A DNA stretch of 64,000 nucleotides from Actibacterium mucosum KCTC 23349 (lineage in GTDB: Bacteria; Pseudomonadota; Alphaproteobacteria; Rhodobacterales; Rhodobacteraceae), in the NCBI RefSeq assembly GCF_000647975.1, contig NZ_JFKE01000002.1, forward strand, positions 558,001-622,000, in the 5' to 3' direction. Positions 8,770 to 17,050 of this stretch are shown here, one piece after another. A program made the position numbers and the translations under genes. Positions within the stretch are counted from its first letter, which is position 1. Each line of letters begins with the position of its first letter. The notes under the pieces are model-generated. The model saw nothing but the letters and a program-made list of their open reading frames with translations. It did not search any database and was not told the origin of the DNA.

Positions 8770-9995
8770 CCCTGCGCGCGGCCACCCTCTCTGCGCCCAT
8801 GGTGCTTGCACCAGCGACGGTCATCTTCGTATCTTCGAACGTGGTGAATGTTGGAAACCTTGCGTTCAACATGGCCTTCAGCCGGATGATGACGCCCGAG
8901 GTCTTTGCCCAGCTGGCCGTGGTCCTGACAATCAAGCTGGCGCTGCTCAGCGTTCTCGTTTCCCTGCAAATGGCCGTCAGTCAGGTCGTGGCAGCCAAAC
9001 CCGGTGCGGACACCTTGCATGGCATAGGTCAGTTCACCCGCCGCATCTGGGTTTGGCTGATCCTGACCGCCTGCGTTCTGGCCCCTGTGTTTGCCCTCGT
9101 ACCGTATATCAACGTGCCCATCGGATTACTTCTGCTGGCTGCCCTGCCCTTTGCGGGCGTCATGAGCACTTTGCGTGGATTGGCCTTTGGCCGCGTACAG
9201 GTGGCGCGCGTCGTTGCATCTGCGCAGGCCGAGATGCTGGTTCGGCTGTTTGGCGCACTCTTGGCGTGGTGGGCCGGTTGGGGGCTGACCGGCGTGGTCG
9301 CCGCGATTGCCCTGTCAATCGTGGCGGGCTGGATCGTTCTCGTTGACCTCTTGCCGCGTCCCAAACCCACCGCCCCGATCGGTCGCGCCCTCTTCCTTGC
9401 CGCGTCCCCGTTCGCCATCCTGCAACTGGCCCAAGTGCTGGCGCTGGATGGCGACATCCTGCTGGCCAGCATTCGCCTGCCCGGCGCGGATGCTGGCCAG
9501 ATCGCGGCGCTCAGCCTGTTTCAGAGGATACAGTTCTTTGGCCTCTTCGCGCTGGCCTCCATCCTTTTGCCCACCATCGTTGCGGCGGCAAAACACGGCC
9601 ACAGCCTGTGGCAGGCCCTGCGCCCTGCGGCGCAGTTGTTTGGCGCCGTGACCTTGCCGCTGATCCTATGCGCGGCAGTTTTTCCCGATCTGATGATTTC
9701 GCTTTTGGTGGGCCCGGCCTATCTGGCCGCCAGCCCGGTATTGTGGATGGCTATTCTGTCCGCCGCGGCGTTCACCTTTTCCTACCTGGCGGGCACGGTT
9801 GCCATCGCGCTGGGATGCCGCCTGAGCGCGCCGATCCTGCTGGGTGCCGCATGCGTGCAATTGGCAGTCATGACCCTGCCCCACGTGGATGACATACCGT
9901 CGCTTCTGTCCGTGAAGCTCTCGGTTCAGGGTCTGGCCGCCATCGCCCTTTTCACCCTCACCCTGCGCCGTCTGCGCGCGCCAGTTTCCAAGTAG
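8766..9995 (+). CDS. polysaccharide flippase-like membrane protein (Wzx/MATE fold)
   Basis: 409 residues, almost wholly hydrophobic, with about 12 predicted helices. The N-terminal segment (FVSSNVVNVGNLAFNMAFSR) is like the opening of oligosaccharide flippases of the MOP superfamily, and the two-lobed layout fits. Start ATG overlaps the GT2 stop as ATGA, indicating coupling. It probably moves a lipid-linked saccharide across the inner membrane. Wzx sequences diverge widely, so family assignment rests on topology, length and context rather than on a signature motif. Confidence 0.75.
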   Translation: MTLRAATLSAPMVLAPATVIFVSSNVVNVGNLAFNMAFSRMMTPEVFAQLAVVLTIKLALLSVLVSLQMAVSQVVAAKPGADTLHGIGQFTRRIWVWLILTACVLAPVFALVPYINVPIGLLLLAALPFAGVMSTLRGLAFGRVQVARVVASAQAEMLVRLFGALLAWWAGWGLTGVVAAIALSIVAGWIVLVDLLPRPKPTAPIGRALFLAASPFAILQLAQVLALDGDILLASIRLPGADAGQIAALSLFQRIQFFGLFALASILLPTIVAAAKHGHSLWQALRPAAQLFGAVTLPLILCAAVFPDLMISLLVGPAYLAASPVLWMAILSAAAFTFSYLAGTVAIALGCRLSAPILLGAACVQLAVMTLPHVDDIPSLLSVKLSVQGLAAIALFTLTLRRLRAPVSK

Positions 9996-10008
9996 AAGGT
10001 TCCCCAAA

Positions 10009-10410
10009 ATGAAACACGACACCACAATCCGCCAAAATGACGCCGGCATGCTGCGCCCCAATGATGTGTTCCTGCGCGACACGCGCCCGTGGGGCCATTT
10101 CGACTCGCTGGCGCTTGGCAGCCGCTTTCAGGTGAAATCCATCGTCGTGAACCCCGGCGCCAAGCTGTCGCTGCAAAGCCACGTGCACCGGGCCGAACAT
10201 TGGATCGTTGTCGAAGGCACGGCCACCGTCACGATCGACCAGACCGAAACCCTCGTGGCCGAAAACCAGTGGGTCTATATTCCGCTGGGCGCGAAACATC
10301 GTTTGGCCAATGACGGCAAGGTCCCCCTGCAACTGATCGAGGTGCAGACCGGGGCCTATCTGGGCGAGGATGACATTCAGCGCTACGAGGATATCTATGA
10401 CCGCGCCTGA
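10009..10410 (+). CDS. stand-alone mannose-6-phosphate isomerase cupin (type II C-terminal domain)
   Basis: 133 residues matching only the C-terminal isomerase domain of bifunctional ManC/AlgA enzymes. The RPWGHFDSL opening, the metal-binding LQSHVHRAEHW, the VYIPLGAKHRL segment and the LIEVQTGAYLGEDDI ending are all characteristic. It would interconvert fructose-6-phosphate and mannose-6-phosphate, feeding GDP-mannose synthesis. The guanylyltransferase half is absent here and must come from elsewhere. The gene starts 13 nt after the flippase and overlaps the GtrA gene by 14 nt. Its presence suggests the glycan contains mannose or a GDP-mannose-derived sugar. Confidence 0.9.
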   Translation: MKHDTTIRQNDAGMLRPNDVFLRDTRPWGHFDSLALGSRFQVKSIVVNPGAKLSLQSHVHRAEHWIVVEGTATVTIDQTETLVAENQWVYIPLGAKHRLANDGKVPLQLIEVQTGAYLGEDDIQRYEDIYDRA

Positions 10411-10819
10411 CGCCACGCGGCCCGGGCCATTTGGTTTATTGCATGTGGCCACGCAGGCCCTGCGGTTCGGCGCCGTGGGTGTTGTGGCCACCCTTGTACA
10501 CGCAGCTGTTGGCTATGGCGCGGTTCGCTTGCTGGGGCTGCCCGGATTGGGGGCAAACCTCGTTGGTTTTGGCATTGCGTGGTGGGTGTCTTTCCTTGGC
10601 CACTATACCTTCACCTTCCGGGGGCGCGCCAACCGAATGCGCGCCCTGCTGCGCTTTGTGCCGCATTCGCTGGTGATGTTTGGCATCGGCATGGCGGCCA
10701 CGGCGTTGGTATCGGTGCAGGTGACAACCCTTCCCCAAGAGGCGCTGCCGGTATTCGGGGCACTCGTTGTGCCCCTGCTCAGCTTTCTGTCCTCCAAGTT
10801 CTACGTGTTCCGAGTATAA
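10397..10819 (+). CDS. GtrA family membrane protein
   Basis: 140 residues with four predicted helices. The start of the domain is ALRFGAVGVVATLVHAAVGY and helix 2 contains GANLVGFGIAWWVSFLGHY, followed by a basic loop (FRGRANRMRALLRFV) and the closing LLSFLSSKFYVFR. All are typical of GtrA (PF04138), which is thought to flip undecaprenyl-phosphate-linked monosaccharides. Start 10397 lies inside the cupin's last codons; an upstream ATG at 10370 would extend further into the cupin. The GT2 three genes upstream and the GT-C-like protein directly downstream fit a GtrA/GtrB/transferase trio. Confidence 0.88.
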   Translation: MTAPDATRPGPFGLLHVATQALRFGAVGVVATLVHAAVGYGAVRLLGLPGLGANLVGFGIAWWVSFLGHYTFTFRGRANRMRALLRFVPHSLVMFGIGMAATALVSVQVTTLPQEALPVFGALVVPLLSFLSSKFYVFRV

Positions 10820-10823
10820 ATCC

Positions 10824-13427
10824 ATGCTGCAAACCCTGTACCGGCGCCACCGTCTGGCCCTTTTCCATTGTGCCTTTTGCGGGCTGCTGATTGGCATCGC
10901 CTTCTTGCGGTTTTTTGATGTCTCGATCCTGAACCCCACCAATATCGGCTGGATCGATCAGGGGGACCTGCGACAGCACTATCTGGGCTGGCAGGCGTTT
11001 CGACAGGCCGAGACGCCGGGCACACCGTGGGGCACCGCGCCCTTGTTGGCCTATCCCCACGGCACGCCGATCAGCGCGACAGACAGCAACCCCTTGGTCA
11101 GCTTGATCCTTTGGCCAATGCGCAACTTGCTGCCGGTCGAGTTTCAGTTCATCGGCCCGTGGTACCTGCTGTGTCTGTCGCTGAGCCTTGTCTTTGGCCG
11201 CGCCCTTATGCGCCGGGAGGGTTTTGATCGCTGGACGGCAACGTTGCTGGGCGCGGTGCTGGCCTTTCCGCCGATCCTTTTCTGGCGCTATGGCCACGAC
11301 ACGCTGATGGCGCAATGGCTGATCCTCGCCGCGATCTATGTCAGCTTCGCGGTCACGCGCCCCTTGCGAGCAGGGCTTGCTCACGGAGGGCTGCTGTTGG
11401 TTGCGATGATGACCCACCCGTATCTCTACGTGATGCTGTCCATTGTTGCCGGCTGCGATCTGGCGCTGCGCATCCTGCGCCAAGGCGGCGTGCGGTTTGG
11501 CCAGGTCGAGCGCGTGGTGCTGGCCCTGATCGCCACGCAGGGGCTGGCGCTTTATGTCGGGGTCAAGCTGGGCGTGTTCAGCCTGCAAAACGCGTTCCAG
11601 AACACCGTTGGCCTGCATTCCACCGATCCGTTGGGGTTTTTCAACCCGTTTGACAGCGCACGCTTGTTGCCGCAACTGCCGTCGGGATCGGGGCAATACG
11701 AAGGCTATGCCTATTTGGGTCTGGGTGGGCTTGTATTGCTTGGTATTCTGTTGGTCCGTGCCATTCGCGGCACGCTGTCACTGCCACAATGGCGCGCGTT
11801 GCTGCCCGTTCAGATCGCCGCGCTGATCGCATTCCTGTTTGCGTTGTCGCCAGTGATCACCGTCTTGGGGCGTGAGGTCTTTGTGTGGGAGATGTCGCCC
11901 GAAAATCCCGTGCACGCGCTGTTTGCGAAACTGCGGTCATCGGGGCGTTTTGTCTGGGTCACCATCTACGTCATGATGTTCACCGGGCTGTTGTGTCTTG
12001 CCGGCACCAAACCACGGCGGTTGCGTGGTATCGCGGTTGTCCTTCTGGGGCTGCAATTCTGGGATCTGGCGCCCCTCGCTGATCGCAGCCGCACGGACAC
12101 CGCCTTGCGTCCCGTTGCTGCGCATATGTTTGGCGCCCCGGATTGGAAGGCGCGGATTGCACGCGCCGACTATATCTATATCTCGCGATCACTTGGGCCG
12201 GATTTCACACTGGACCTTGGCGCGGCTTCGATCCGCGCGGGTACCCCGATCAGCTGGTTTTACACCGCGCAGGGGCTGGGATTGCCTAAGCAAATCGCCG
12301 CCGAAGAGCAGTTGCGCATTCGCATCCTCAATGGTGGCCATGATGACGGCGCCCTGATCCTTGCAGACGGCGCTGGCGATCTGCCCCTGATCCACCGCAA
12401 CGCACCGGGCATTCTGACCAGCCACCGTTTTGCCGGGTTTCACGCGGTGGAAACACCCGCTTTTGGGCCGGCAAGCTATGATGCTGAAACCCACGGCCTG
12501 ACCGATCTGCTGCGCGACTGCAATACGGGATGTACAGCCCTTTTGACCGTGCGCGACGAAGGCGCGGCGGAACTGTCGGTCGAGTTCAAATCCTTCATGG
12601 CCGCCCTTGGCAGCGCCGTGCCCACGCTGGGCCTGAACGATGGCTATGCCGCCGTGCTGCATCACGGTGCCTTGCTGGCGGAAACGCTGGAACGTGACGC
12701 CGACGCCATCCTGAATGCGCAGGTGGCCGAGACACCGCTGAGCCTGCGCAGCAGTGTCGAGGATGCGCGCATTCCCGCGGCGATCTCGGTTGGCGGCATA
12801 AACTTTTCCCGCGACCAACGGGGCATCAACCTTGTGTTGCTGCATGCCGATGGTCGCATCACCACTGCCAATTTCGACACACATTCAACCAGCGACAGCC
12901 TGCGCCCCGATGTGCCCGAGGACCTGATCCTGGCCTCGGCCCCGGAATTGGCAACGGTTACCGGCCCCACCTCGACCGACGCAACACCATTTGTCGGGCT
13001 GGACCGCTTCCTGACCCGCGAAAGCTCGCTCTTGGATGTGCTTTCAGGGTGCCGCCAAGGCTGCGCGATGGCGATATCGGTGAAAGATGAGGGCGCTGCC
13101 AGCCTGCCGCTGGCCGTGCGCATGCAGGCCGCGCAACTGGGCCTGACTCTTGCAGACTTGTCCTTCCGTGACGGCTATTCCGCGATCGTGGAAAACGGCA
13201 TCGTGCTGGTACAGGGCAAATCCGCCGACGAAGTGGTCGATGTCGCCGAAATTGTCGAGGGCACGCGGATGCGTGTGCGCAGTGCCGGTTTTGCACCGGG
13301 GTCATTGTCGTCCATCACGCTGAACGGCACGGAACACTCGCTGAACCAGCGCGGGGTGAACATCGTTGTTGTGCTGCAGGACAAGGACACGATCGCCTAT
13401 CACTTCGACACGCATGGCGGGTTCTGA
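10824..13427 (+). CDS. DUF6311-like GT-C membrane protein with C-terminal ILEI/FAM3-type repeats
   Basis: 867 residues. The first ~410 are membrane helices of DUF6311/GT-C type: loop 1 has GWIDQGDLRQHYLGW with the candidate catalytic Asp, and then TDSNPLVSLILWP. From about residue 545 the soluble part shows repeated units. Unit A occurs near 547-640 (TVRDEGAAELS, LNDGYAAVLHHG) and 720-800 (SVKDEGAASLP, FRDGYSAIVENG). Unit B occurs near 650-700 (DQRGINLVLL, NFDTH) and 815-867 (RVRSAGFAPGSLSSITLNG, RGVNIVVV, HFDTHGGF). These match the interleukin-like EMT inducer (ILEI, FAM3) fold, known as a carbohydrate-binding stem in POMGnT1. Start 10824 is four bases after the GtrA stop. Probably the periplasmic sugar transferase of the locus. 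Confidence 0.8.
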   Translation: MLQTLYRRHRLALFHCAFCGLLIGIAFLRFFDVSILNPTNIGWIDQGDLRQHYLGWQAFRQAETPGTPWGTAPLLAYPHGTPISATDSNPLVSLILWPMRNLLPVEFQFIGPWYLLCLSLSLVFGRALMRREGFDRWTATLLGAVLAFPPILFWRYGHDTLMAQWLILAAIYVSFAVTRPLRAGLAHGGLLLVAMMTHPYLYVMLSIVAGCDLALRILRQGGVRFGQVERVVLALIATQGLALYVGVKLGVFSLQNAFQNTVGLHSTDPLGFFNPFDSARLLPQLPSGSGQYEGYAYLGLGGLVLLGILLVRAIRGTLSLPQWRALLPVQIAALIAFLFALSPVITVLGREVFVWEMSPENPVHALFAKLRSSGRFVWVTIYVMMFTGLLCLAGTKPRRLRGIAVVLLGLQFWDLAPLADRSRTDTALRPVAAHMFGAPDWKARIARADYIYISRSLGPDFTLDLGAASIRAGTPISWFYTAQGLGLPKQIAAEEQLRIRILNGGHDDGALILADGAGDLPLIHRNAPGILTSHRFAGFHAVETPAFGPASYDAETHGLTDLLRDCNTGCTALLTVRDEGAAELSVEFKSFMAALGSAVPTLGLNDGYAAVLHHGALLAETLERDADAILNAQVAETPLSLRSSVEDARIPAAISVGGINFSRDQRGINLVLLHADGRITTANFDTHSTSDSLRPDVPEDLILASAPELATVTGPTSTDATPFVGLDRFLTRESSLLDVLSGCRQGCAMAISVKDEGAASLPLAVRMQAAQLGLTLADLSFRDGYSAIVENGIVLVQGKSADEVVDVAEIVEGTRMRVRSAGFAPGSLSSITLNGTEHSLNQRGVNIVVVLQDKDTIAYHFDTHGGF

Positions 13428-13433
13428 TCCCGC

Positions 13434-14444
13434 CTAAAGCCCCGCGCGATAAGCGCCCGGGGTTTGACCCGCCCAGCGTTTGAAGGCCCGCGAAAACGCG
13501 CTTTGTTCGGAAAACCCGGTCATGAAAGCCACATCGTTCAGCGAATAATTCGGCACTTTCAGAAACTTCATCGCCACGTTCTTGCGCGCCTGGTCCACCA
13601 GCGACTGGAAACTGGTGTCCATTTCCGACAGCCGTCGTTGCAGCGTCCGCGCCCCCATGCCCAGGTTGGCCGCCACGACCTCCATGGTGGGTGGGCCCTC
13701 GCTCAGCAGTTTTGACACTTCATCGACCACACGCAGGTCCAGTGGCGCATCACCGGCCGCACCCATTTTCTGATCCAGGTGATCGGTAAAAAAGCTCCAC
13801 ATGCTTTCGTCACCCTTCAGGTTCGGGGCATCGATCTGATCATAGGAAAACACCATTGCGTCGTAATCGGCATCAAAAACGACGTCACAGCCAAAATACT
13901 CGCGCAACGGCTTGTCCGACGCGATCTGACTGTGCCGGAACTGCAACCGCAAAGGCTGTACATGGGGGCCTGCCGCCTCGCGCGCCAAGGTCAGATAGGT
14001 TGCCATCGTCCCCTCGCAAGACAGGTACATGCCCGTCCGCTGTGGGCTGAACCGCTCGTGCACCCAGTAATACCCGTCATCGTGTTCTTCGACGCGAAAG
14101 GTCGCGGCCGAATTGTACTCGCGCACATGCCGGTCCATGCGCAGGAAGGACTTGCGCAATGTCGGCGCCGCGCGCCATGCCAGGCCAACCGCCCCGAAAT
14201 GGTCGCAACAAAAGTTCGCGCATGTCCGCAGATAGAACCTGATCTCTGGTTTTTCTGCCTCGGCGATCTTCTCCAGCAGTGCAAAATAGGTCGTGTAAGG
14301 CACAATGAAATCCGGCGGATAGTCCGTGTCGGGATCCAATCCGCCAAAGGCCATCAGTTCGGCCTTGTCCAAGCTTGGGTCCGCGTGCGCGACCATTGCA
14401 TTGTAGAATAGCACCGATACCCCGTCCGCCATCGATCGCACCAC
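13434..14444 (-). CDS. AraC family transcriptional regulator (AraC-binding/OruR type)
   Basis: 336 residues. The N-terminal ~220 residues form the PF12625-type ligand domain found in ArgR/OruR-like regulators. The C-terminal two-helix-turn-helix is clear: LGMGARTLQRRLSEMDTSFQ and then FMTGFSEQSAFSRAFKRW, ending in TPGAYR. It is convergent with the DUF6311 gene (6 nt between stops) and divergent from two tiny genes. The divergent region holds five TTGAC/GTCAA pentamers (14488-14565), plausible operators. An alternative start at 14432 (MADGVSV) is possible. The effector is unknown. Confidence 0.9.
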   Translation of the reverse strand: MVRSMADGVSVLFYNAMVAHADPSLDKAELMAFGGLDPDTDYPPDFIVPYTTYFALLEKIAEAEKPEIRFYLRTCANFCCDHFGAVGLAWRAAPTLRKSFLRMDRHVREYNSAATFRVEEHDDGYYWVHERFSPQRTGMYLSCEGTMATYLTLAREAAGPHVQPLRLQFRHSQIASDKPLREYFGCDVVFDADYDAMVFSYDQIDAPNLKGDESMWSFFTDHLDQKMGAAGDAPLDLRVVDEVSKLLSEGPPTMEVVAANLGMGARTLQRRLSEMDTSFQSLVDQARKNVAMKFLKVPNYSLNDVAFMTGFSEQSAFSRAFKRWAGQTPGAYRAGL

Positions 14445-14487
14445 CCTGTCCTTCGTCCGGCCCCAATTGGGCCCCTATCACTTAAAG

Positions 14488-14565
14488 TTGACCATAATAC
14501 CTCGCGTCAACCTTTCAGCGGCCCAAATTGACGCAATCGGTCAAAGCACTGGCGCGAGGTGTCAA
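14488..14565. promoter_or_regulatory. cluster of TTGAC/GTCAA pentamers between divergent genes
   Basis: Five copies in alternating orientation: TTGAC at 14488 and 14528, GTCAA at 14506, 14540 and 14561. An 8-bp inverted repeat ACCTCGCG (14499-14506) / CGCGAGGT (14553-14560) frames most of them. The region separates the AraC gene from the small + strand pair, so an operator for that regulator is a reasonable inference. Parts of some TTGAC copies could also serve as -35 elements. Confidence 0.4.
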
Positions 14566-14699
14566 TACGCAGGCACCTTGCATCGCCTAAAACCATCCCA
14601 GTTGATGCCGGGATGGCGTGGAAGCTCCACCTCACAGGCCGCGCGGTCCTGGCATCGACACAACCGCAACACGGCCCCAATGGCCGAGAAAGGACCAAA

Positions 14700-14885
14700 A
14701 TGTTCCCCGTGACCACCCGCCAGGCCACCCTGCTGGTCACCGCTCTTGTCGCATTGGCCGCCCCGATGGTCGCCCTTGGCCAAACCGCCTGCGAGATGCC
14801 GCTGACCCACCCGACACTTGCCGATGACGTGCCGTTTGCCGTTCTGCAACCGATCAAACCCGTCAAGGAAGGATGCTCCAAATGA
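14700..14885 (+). CDS. small secreted protein, unknown function
   Basis: 61 residues with an N-terminal signal-like segment (MFPVTTRQATLLVTALVALA, cleavage near ALGQT) and a 38-residue mature part with two Cys (TACEMPL and EGCSK), which could form one disulfide. GAAAGG lies about seven bases before ATG 14700. An in-frame ATG at 14559 has no such site and would hide the signal peptide. The stop overlaps the next small gene as ATGA. It is divergent from the AraC gene, so probably controlled by it. I do not recognise a family. Confidence 0.55.
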   Translation: MFPVTTRQATLLVTALVALAAPMVALGQTACEMPLTHPTLADDVPFAVLQPIKPVKEGCSK

Positions 14886-15091
14886 CACCCACGCCCTGCC
14901 CGTTAATGCCCAGCTCGGCCGTGATGATCAGCCATACCGGCCTGCGTCGCATCACCCCACCGCAAGGTTCGTCGACATGGAAGATGGCCCTGACCACGTT
15001 CTTCATCGGCCTCGCGCTTGTGTTGCCCAAGGACGAGCTGCGCCCGGAATACACGCAAGCTGCGGCTGAAATTGCTCCCCATTACGATTAA
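14882..15091 (+). CDS. small single-helix membrane protein, unknown function
   Basis: 69 residues from the ATG that overlaps the upstream TGA (ATGA at 14882-14885). A hydrophobic stretch TWKMALTTFFIGLALVLP lies near residues 35-52, followed by a charged tail (KDELRPEYTQAAAE). The first 30 residues are Pro- and Ser-rich. The tight overlap with a gene encoding an exported peptide supports coupled expression. No family is recognised, and conservation would have to be checked before trusting the call. Confidence 0.45.
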   Translation: MTPTPCPLMPSSAVMISHTGLRRITPPQGSSTWKMALTTFFIGLALVLPKDELRPEYTQAAAEIAPHYD

Positions 15092-15160
15092 TACATGCGC
15101 ACGAGGCCTGAACACAGGCGCCGCAAAAGCGGCCGATTTGTTTGTCAATTTTATGATTAC

Positions 15161-15246
15161 TGGTGCCCGAGGAGAGACTCGAACTCTCACGATGTTGCCA
15201 TCGGGGGATTTTGAATCCCCTGCGTCTACCATTCCGCCACTCGGGC
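15161..15246 (-). tRNA. tRNA-Leu (anticodon CAA)
   Basis: Read on the - strand, the acceptor stem GCCCGAG pairs with CTCGGGC, followed by discriminator A and an encoded CCA at 15161-15163. The anticodon stem GGGGA/TCCCC encloses the loop TTCAAAA, so the anticodon is CAA (reads UUG). The long variable arm CGATG-GCAA-CATCG is typical of class II tRNA-Leu, and the T arm is GAGAG-TTCGAGT-CTCTC. Length is 86 nt including CCA. Confidence 0.97.
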
Positions 15247-15381
15247 CAGTTTTGGCGGTTTAGCCTGCGTATGCGGCAGGGTCAACGCGGGTTTTTCTTT
15301 TTTCGGCCCGTGGCGCAATGATCGCTTGAAAACCACCCCATGCGCGCCCACCGTGCCCCCATGATTCGAGGGCCCGACAAC

Positions 15382-15996
15382 ATGACAGAATCGCCTACCG
15401 AAAACGTTGCCATTTCAGACCGGCTTGCCCAACTGGCCGCGGACGCAACCGGCGAAACCGTTTCACTGGATTGGGTTTTGCGGCAACTGCATGAGCGTGC
15501 CTTTGGCCTGTTCCTGCTGATCCTGGCGCTGCCTTGTTGCATCCCTTTTCTGTATGGCATTCCACAGGTTGTGGCGCTGCCGCTGATGTTTGTATCGGCG
15601 CAGATCCTGATAGGCAGGCGTATGCCATGGCTGCCCAAAAGCCTGGGCGCACGGACAATTGCAACCAGTGGCCTTGGCAATCTTGCCGACCGCGCCGGGC
15701 CCTGGCTGCGGCGGATCGAGGCGATCAGCAAACCACGGCTGGGCGCCCTGACACGTCCGCCGATTGACCGGTTCATTGGCCTCGCGCTTGTCCTGTTCAG
15801 CGCCTCTATCCTGGTGCCGTTGCCGGGCACAAACACCGTGCCGGGCTTTGCTGTTGTCCTTGTCGCCATGGGGCTTTTGCAACGGGATGGCGCGTTGGTT
15901 GTCCTGGGGTCGGTGATCGGAACCGCGTGGATCGCCACCCTTTTGTTCGCCGGCGCAACCTTGGCAACACTCATTCGCACGTGGCTGGGCATCTAA
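15382..15996 (+). CDS. ExoD family exopolysaccharide synthesis protein
   Basis: 204 residues. The hallmark ExoD segments are present: SLDWVLRQLHERAFGLFLLI near residues 25-50, then LALPCCIPFLYGIPQ, QILIGRRMPWLP and the C-terminal helix pair with LPGTNTVPGFAV. About four membrane helices are expected in the inner membrane. Start 15382 has GAGGG upstream at suitable distance, and in-frame ATGs at 15340 and 15361 would add nothing typical. In Sinorhizobium exoD affects exopolysaccharide and alkali tolerance; the biochemical role is unsettled. It is separated from the tRNA by 135 nt and may be monocistronic. Confidence 0.88.
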   Translation: MTESPTENVAISDRLAQLAADATGETVSLDWVLRQLHERAFGLFLLILALPCCIPFLYGIPQVVALPLMFVSAQILIGRRMPWLPKSLGARTIATSGLGNLADRAGPWLRRIEAISKPRLGALTRPPIDRFIGLALVLFSASILVPLPGTNTVPGFAVVLVAMGLLQRDGALVVLGSVIGTAWIATLLFAGATLATLIRTWLGI

Positions 15997-16091
15997 GCGC
16001 AACCCGCCCGGAAATCCGCAGGGCAAAAGCCGCTTGAAACACCCCCGCCGACTGACTTAGCTGTTTGCGGAGTTTACCTGACGAGGCCGCG

Positions 16092-16559
16092 ATGACCCGG
16101 ACCCAATACATCCTACTGGCTGCTGGCGGATCGGCGGCGCTGTTGTTGGGCGCTTTTGCGTTTCAGCATCTCGGCGGACTGGCCCCGTGCAAGCTGTGCC
16201 TGTGGCAGCGTTGGCCCCATGCAGCGGCCATCGTGATCGGTGTCGCGGCGCTGGCTTTTGGCGCTCGTTTTCTGGCCGTGCTTGGCGGCCTGGCCGCCCT
16301 GGCAACGGCTGGCATCGGTATTTATCACACCGGGGTTGAACACAAGTGGTGGCAAGGTCCCACCTCGTGCTCGGGCGGCGGTAATGATCTGGGCGCGTTG
16401 TCGGGCGGCGATCTTTTGAACTTTGACAGTGCCGTCAACGTCGTGATGTGTGACGAGGTCGTCTGGTCGCTGGCCGGGCTGTCCATGGCCAGCTGGAACG
16501 CCATCGTGGCGCTGGTCCTTGCGGGGATGTGGTTCGCAGCGGCGCGGGCCAAAGTTTAA
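16092..16559 (+). CDS. DsbB-like disulfide bond formation protein
   Basis: 155 residues with four membrane helices. The first periplasmic loop carries the redox CxxC in LAPCKLCLWQRWPH, and the second loop carries the partner Cys in TSCSGG and VMCDEV. This is the DsbB layout, re-oxidising a DsbA-type thiol oxidase and passing electrons to quinone. Length is slightly below that of E. coli DsbB. Start 16092 gives a short cytoplasmic N-terminus (MTRTQ) before helix 1. It is convergent with usg. No dsbA is nearby. Confidence 0.88.
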   Translation: MTRTQYILLAAGGSAALLLGAFAFQHLGGLAPCKLCLWQRWPHAAAIVIGVAALAFGARFLAVLGGLAALATAGIGIYHTGVEHKWWQGPTSCSGGGNDLGALSGGDLLNFDSAVNVVMCDEVVWSLAGLSMASWNAIVALVLAGMWFAAARAKV

Positions 16560-16599
16560 ACTTCGCTCAACCGCGCATCCCTAAAGTTTAACAACCACG

Positions 16600-16869
16600 T
16601 TAATGTAGCCGGAACTCGCCTACCTGGTTCTGCCACTCGGTCGGGCCCAGTTTTTTGCGATGGGTGAAGCGCACCGAATGCAGCGGGCCCTCGATCTCGG
16701 CCTGCCAGAACGCGATGAATTTGAACAGTTTCGGGTGATCCGGGGCAAGGTCGTAATCCTGCCACACAAAGGTGTTCAGCACGTGGGTGTAATCGGGCAT
16801 GTGATAGAAGAATTCTGCCGTGGTCAGCCCGTAACCTTTCAGCATCAGCTCGGTCTCGGATGGGTGCAT
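16600..16869 (-). CDS. Usg family protein
   Basis: 89 residues, very like the alphaproteobacterial Usg protein first noted beside the trp genes of Caulobacter. Recognisable segments are GYGLTTAEFFYHMPDYTHVL, FVWQDYDLAPDHP and PLHSVRFTH. Start 16869 is preceded by AGAGGAG at five bases; an upstream in-frame ATG at 16896 would span that site. The molecular function is unknown. It is a small soluble protein found almost only in alphaproteobacteria. It stands alone between dsbB (convergent) and gyrA (divergent). Confidence 0.92.
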   Translation of the reverse strand: MHPSETELMLKGYGLTTAEFFYHMPDYTHVLNTFVWQDYDLAPDHPKLFKFIAFWQAEIEGPLHSVRFTHRKKLGPTEWQNQVGEFRLH

Positions 16870-17050
16870 GTCGCTCCTCTGTTTTTGGTACTGCATGTCC
16901 TATCCTGCCACGAACTTGTTCATTTTCAATGAAAACAGTCCGTTATCCGTTTGTTACAGGAATCCGACACGGCCATTGCACCCCATATGCGGCCTGCGAT
17001 ATAAGGGGGCATACAAGATATAGCCGCGCCAACGCGGACAGGAGCATCAC

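Noticed and set aside
13430-13470. GC-rich inverted sequence around the convergent stops of the DUF6311-like and AraC genes
   Set aside because: Imperfect pairing inside a coding end and no clear T-run.
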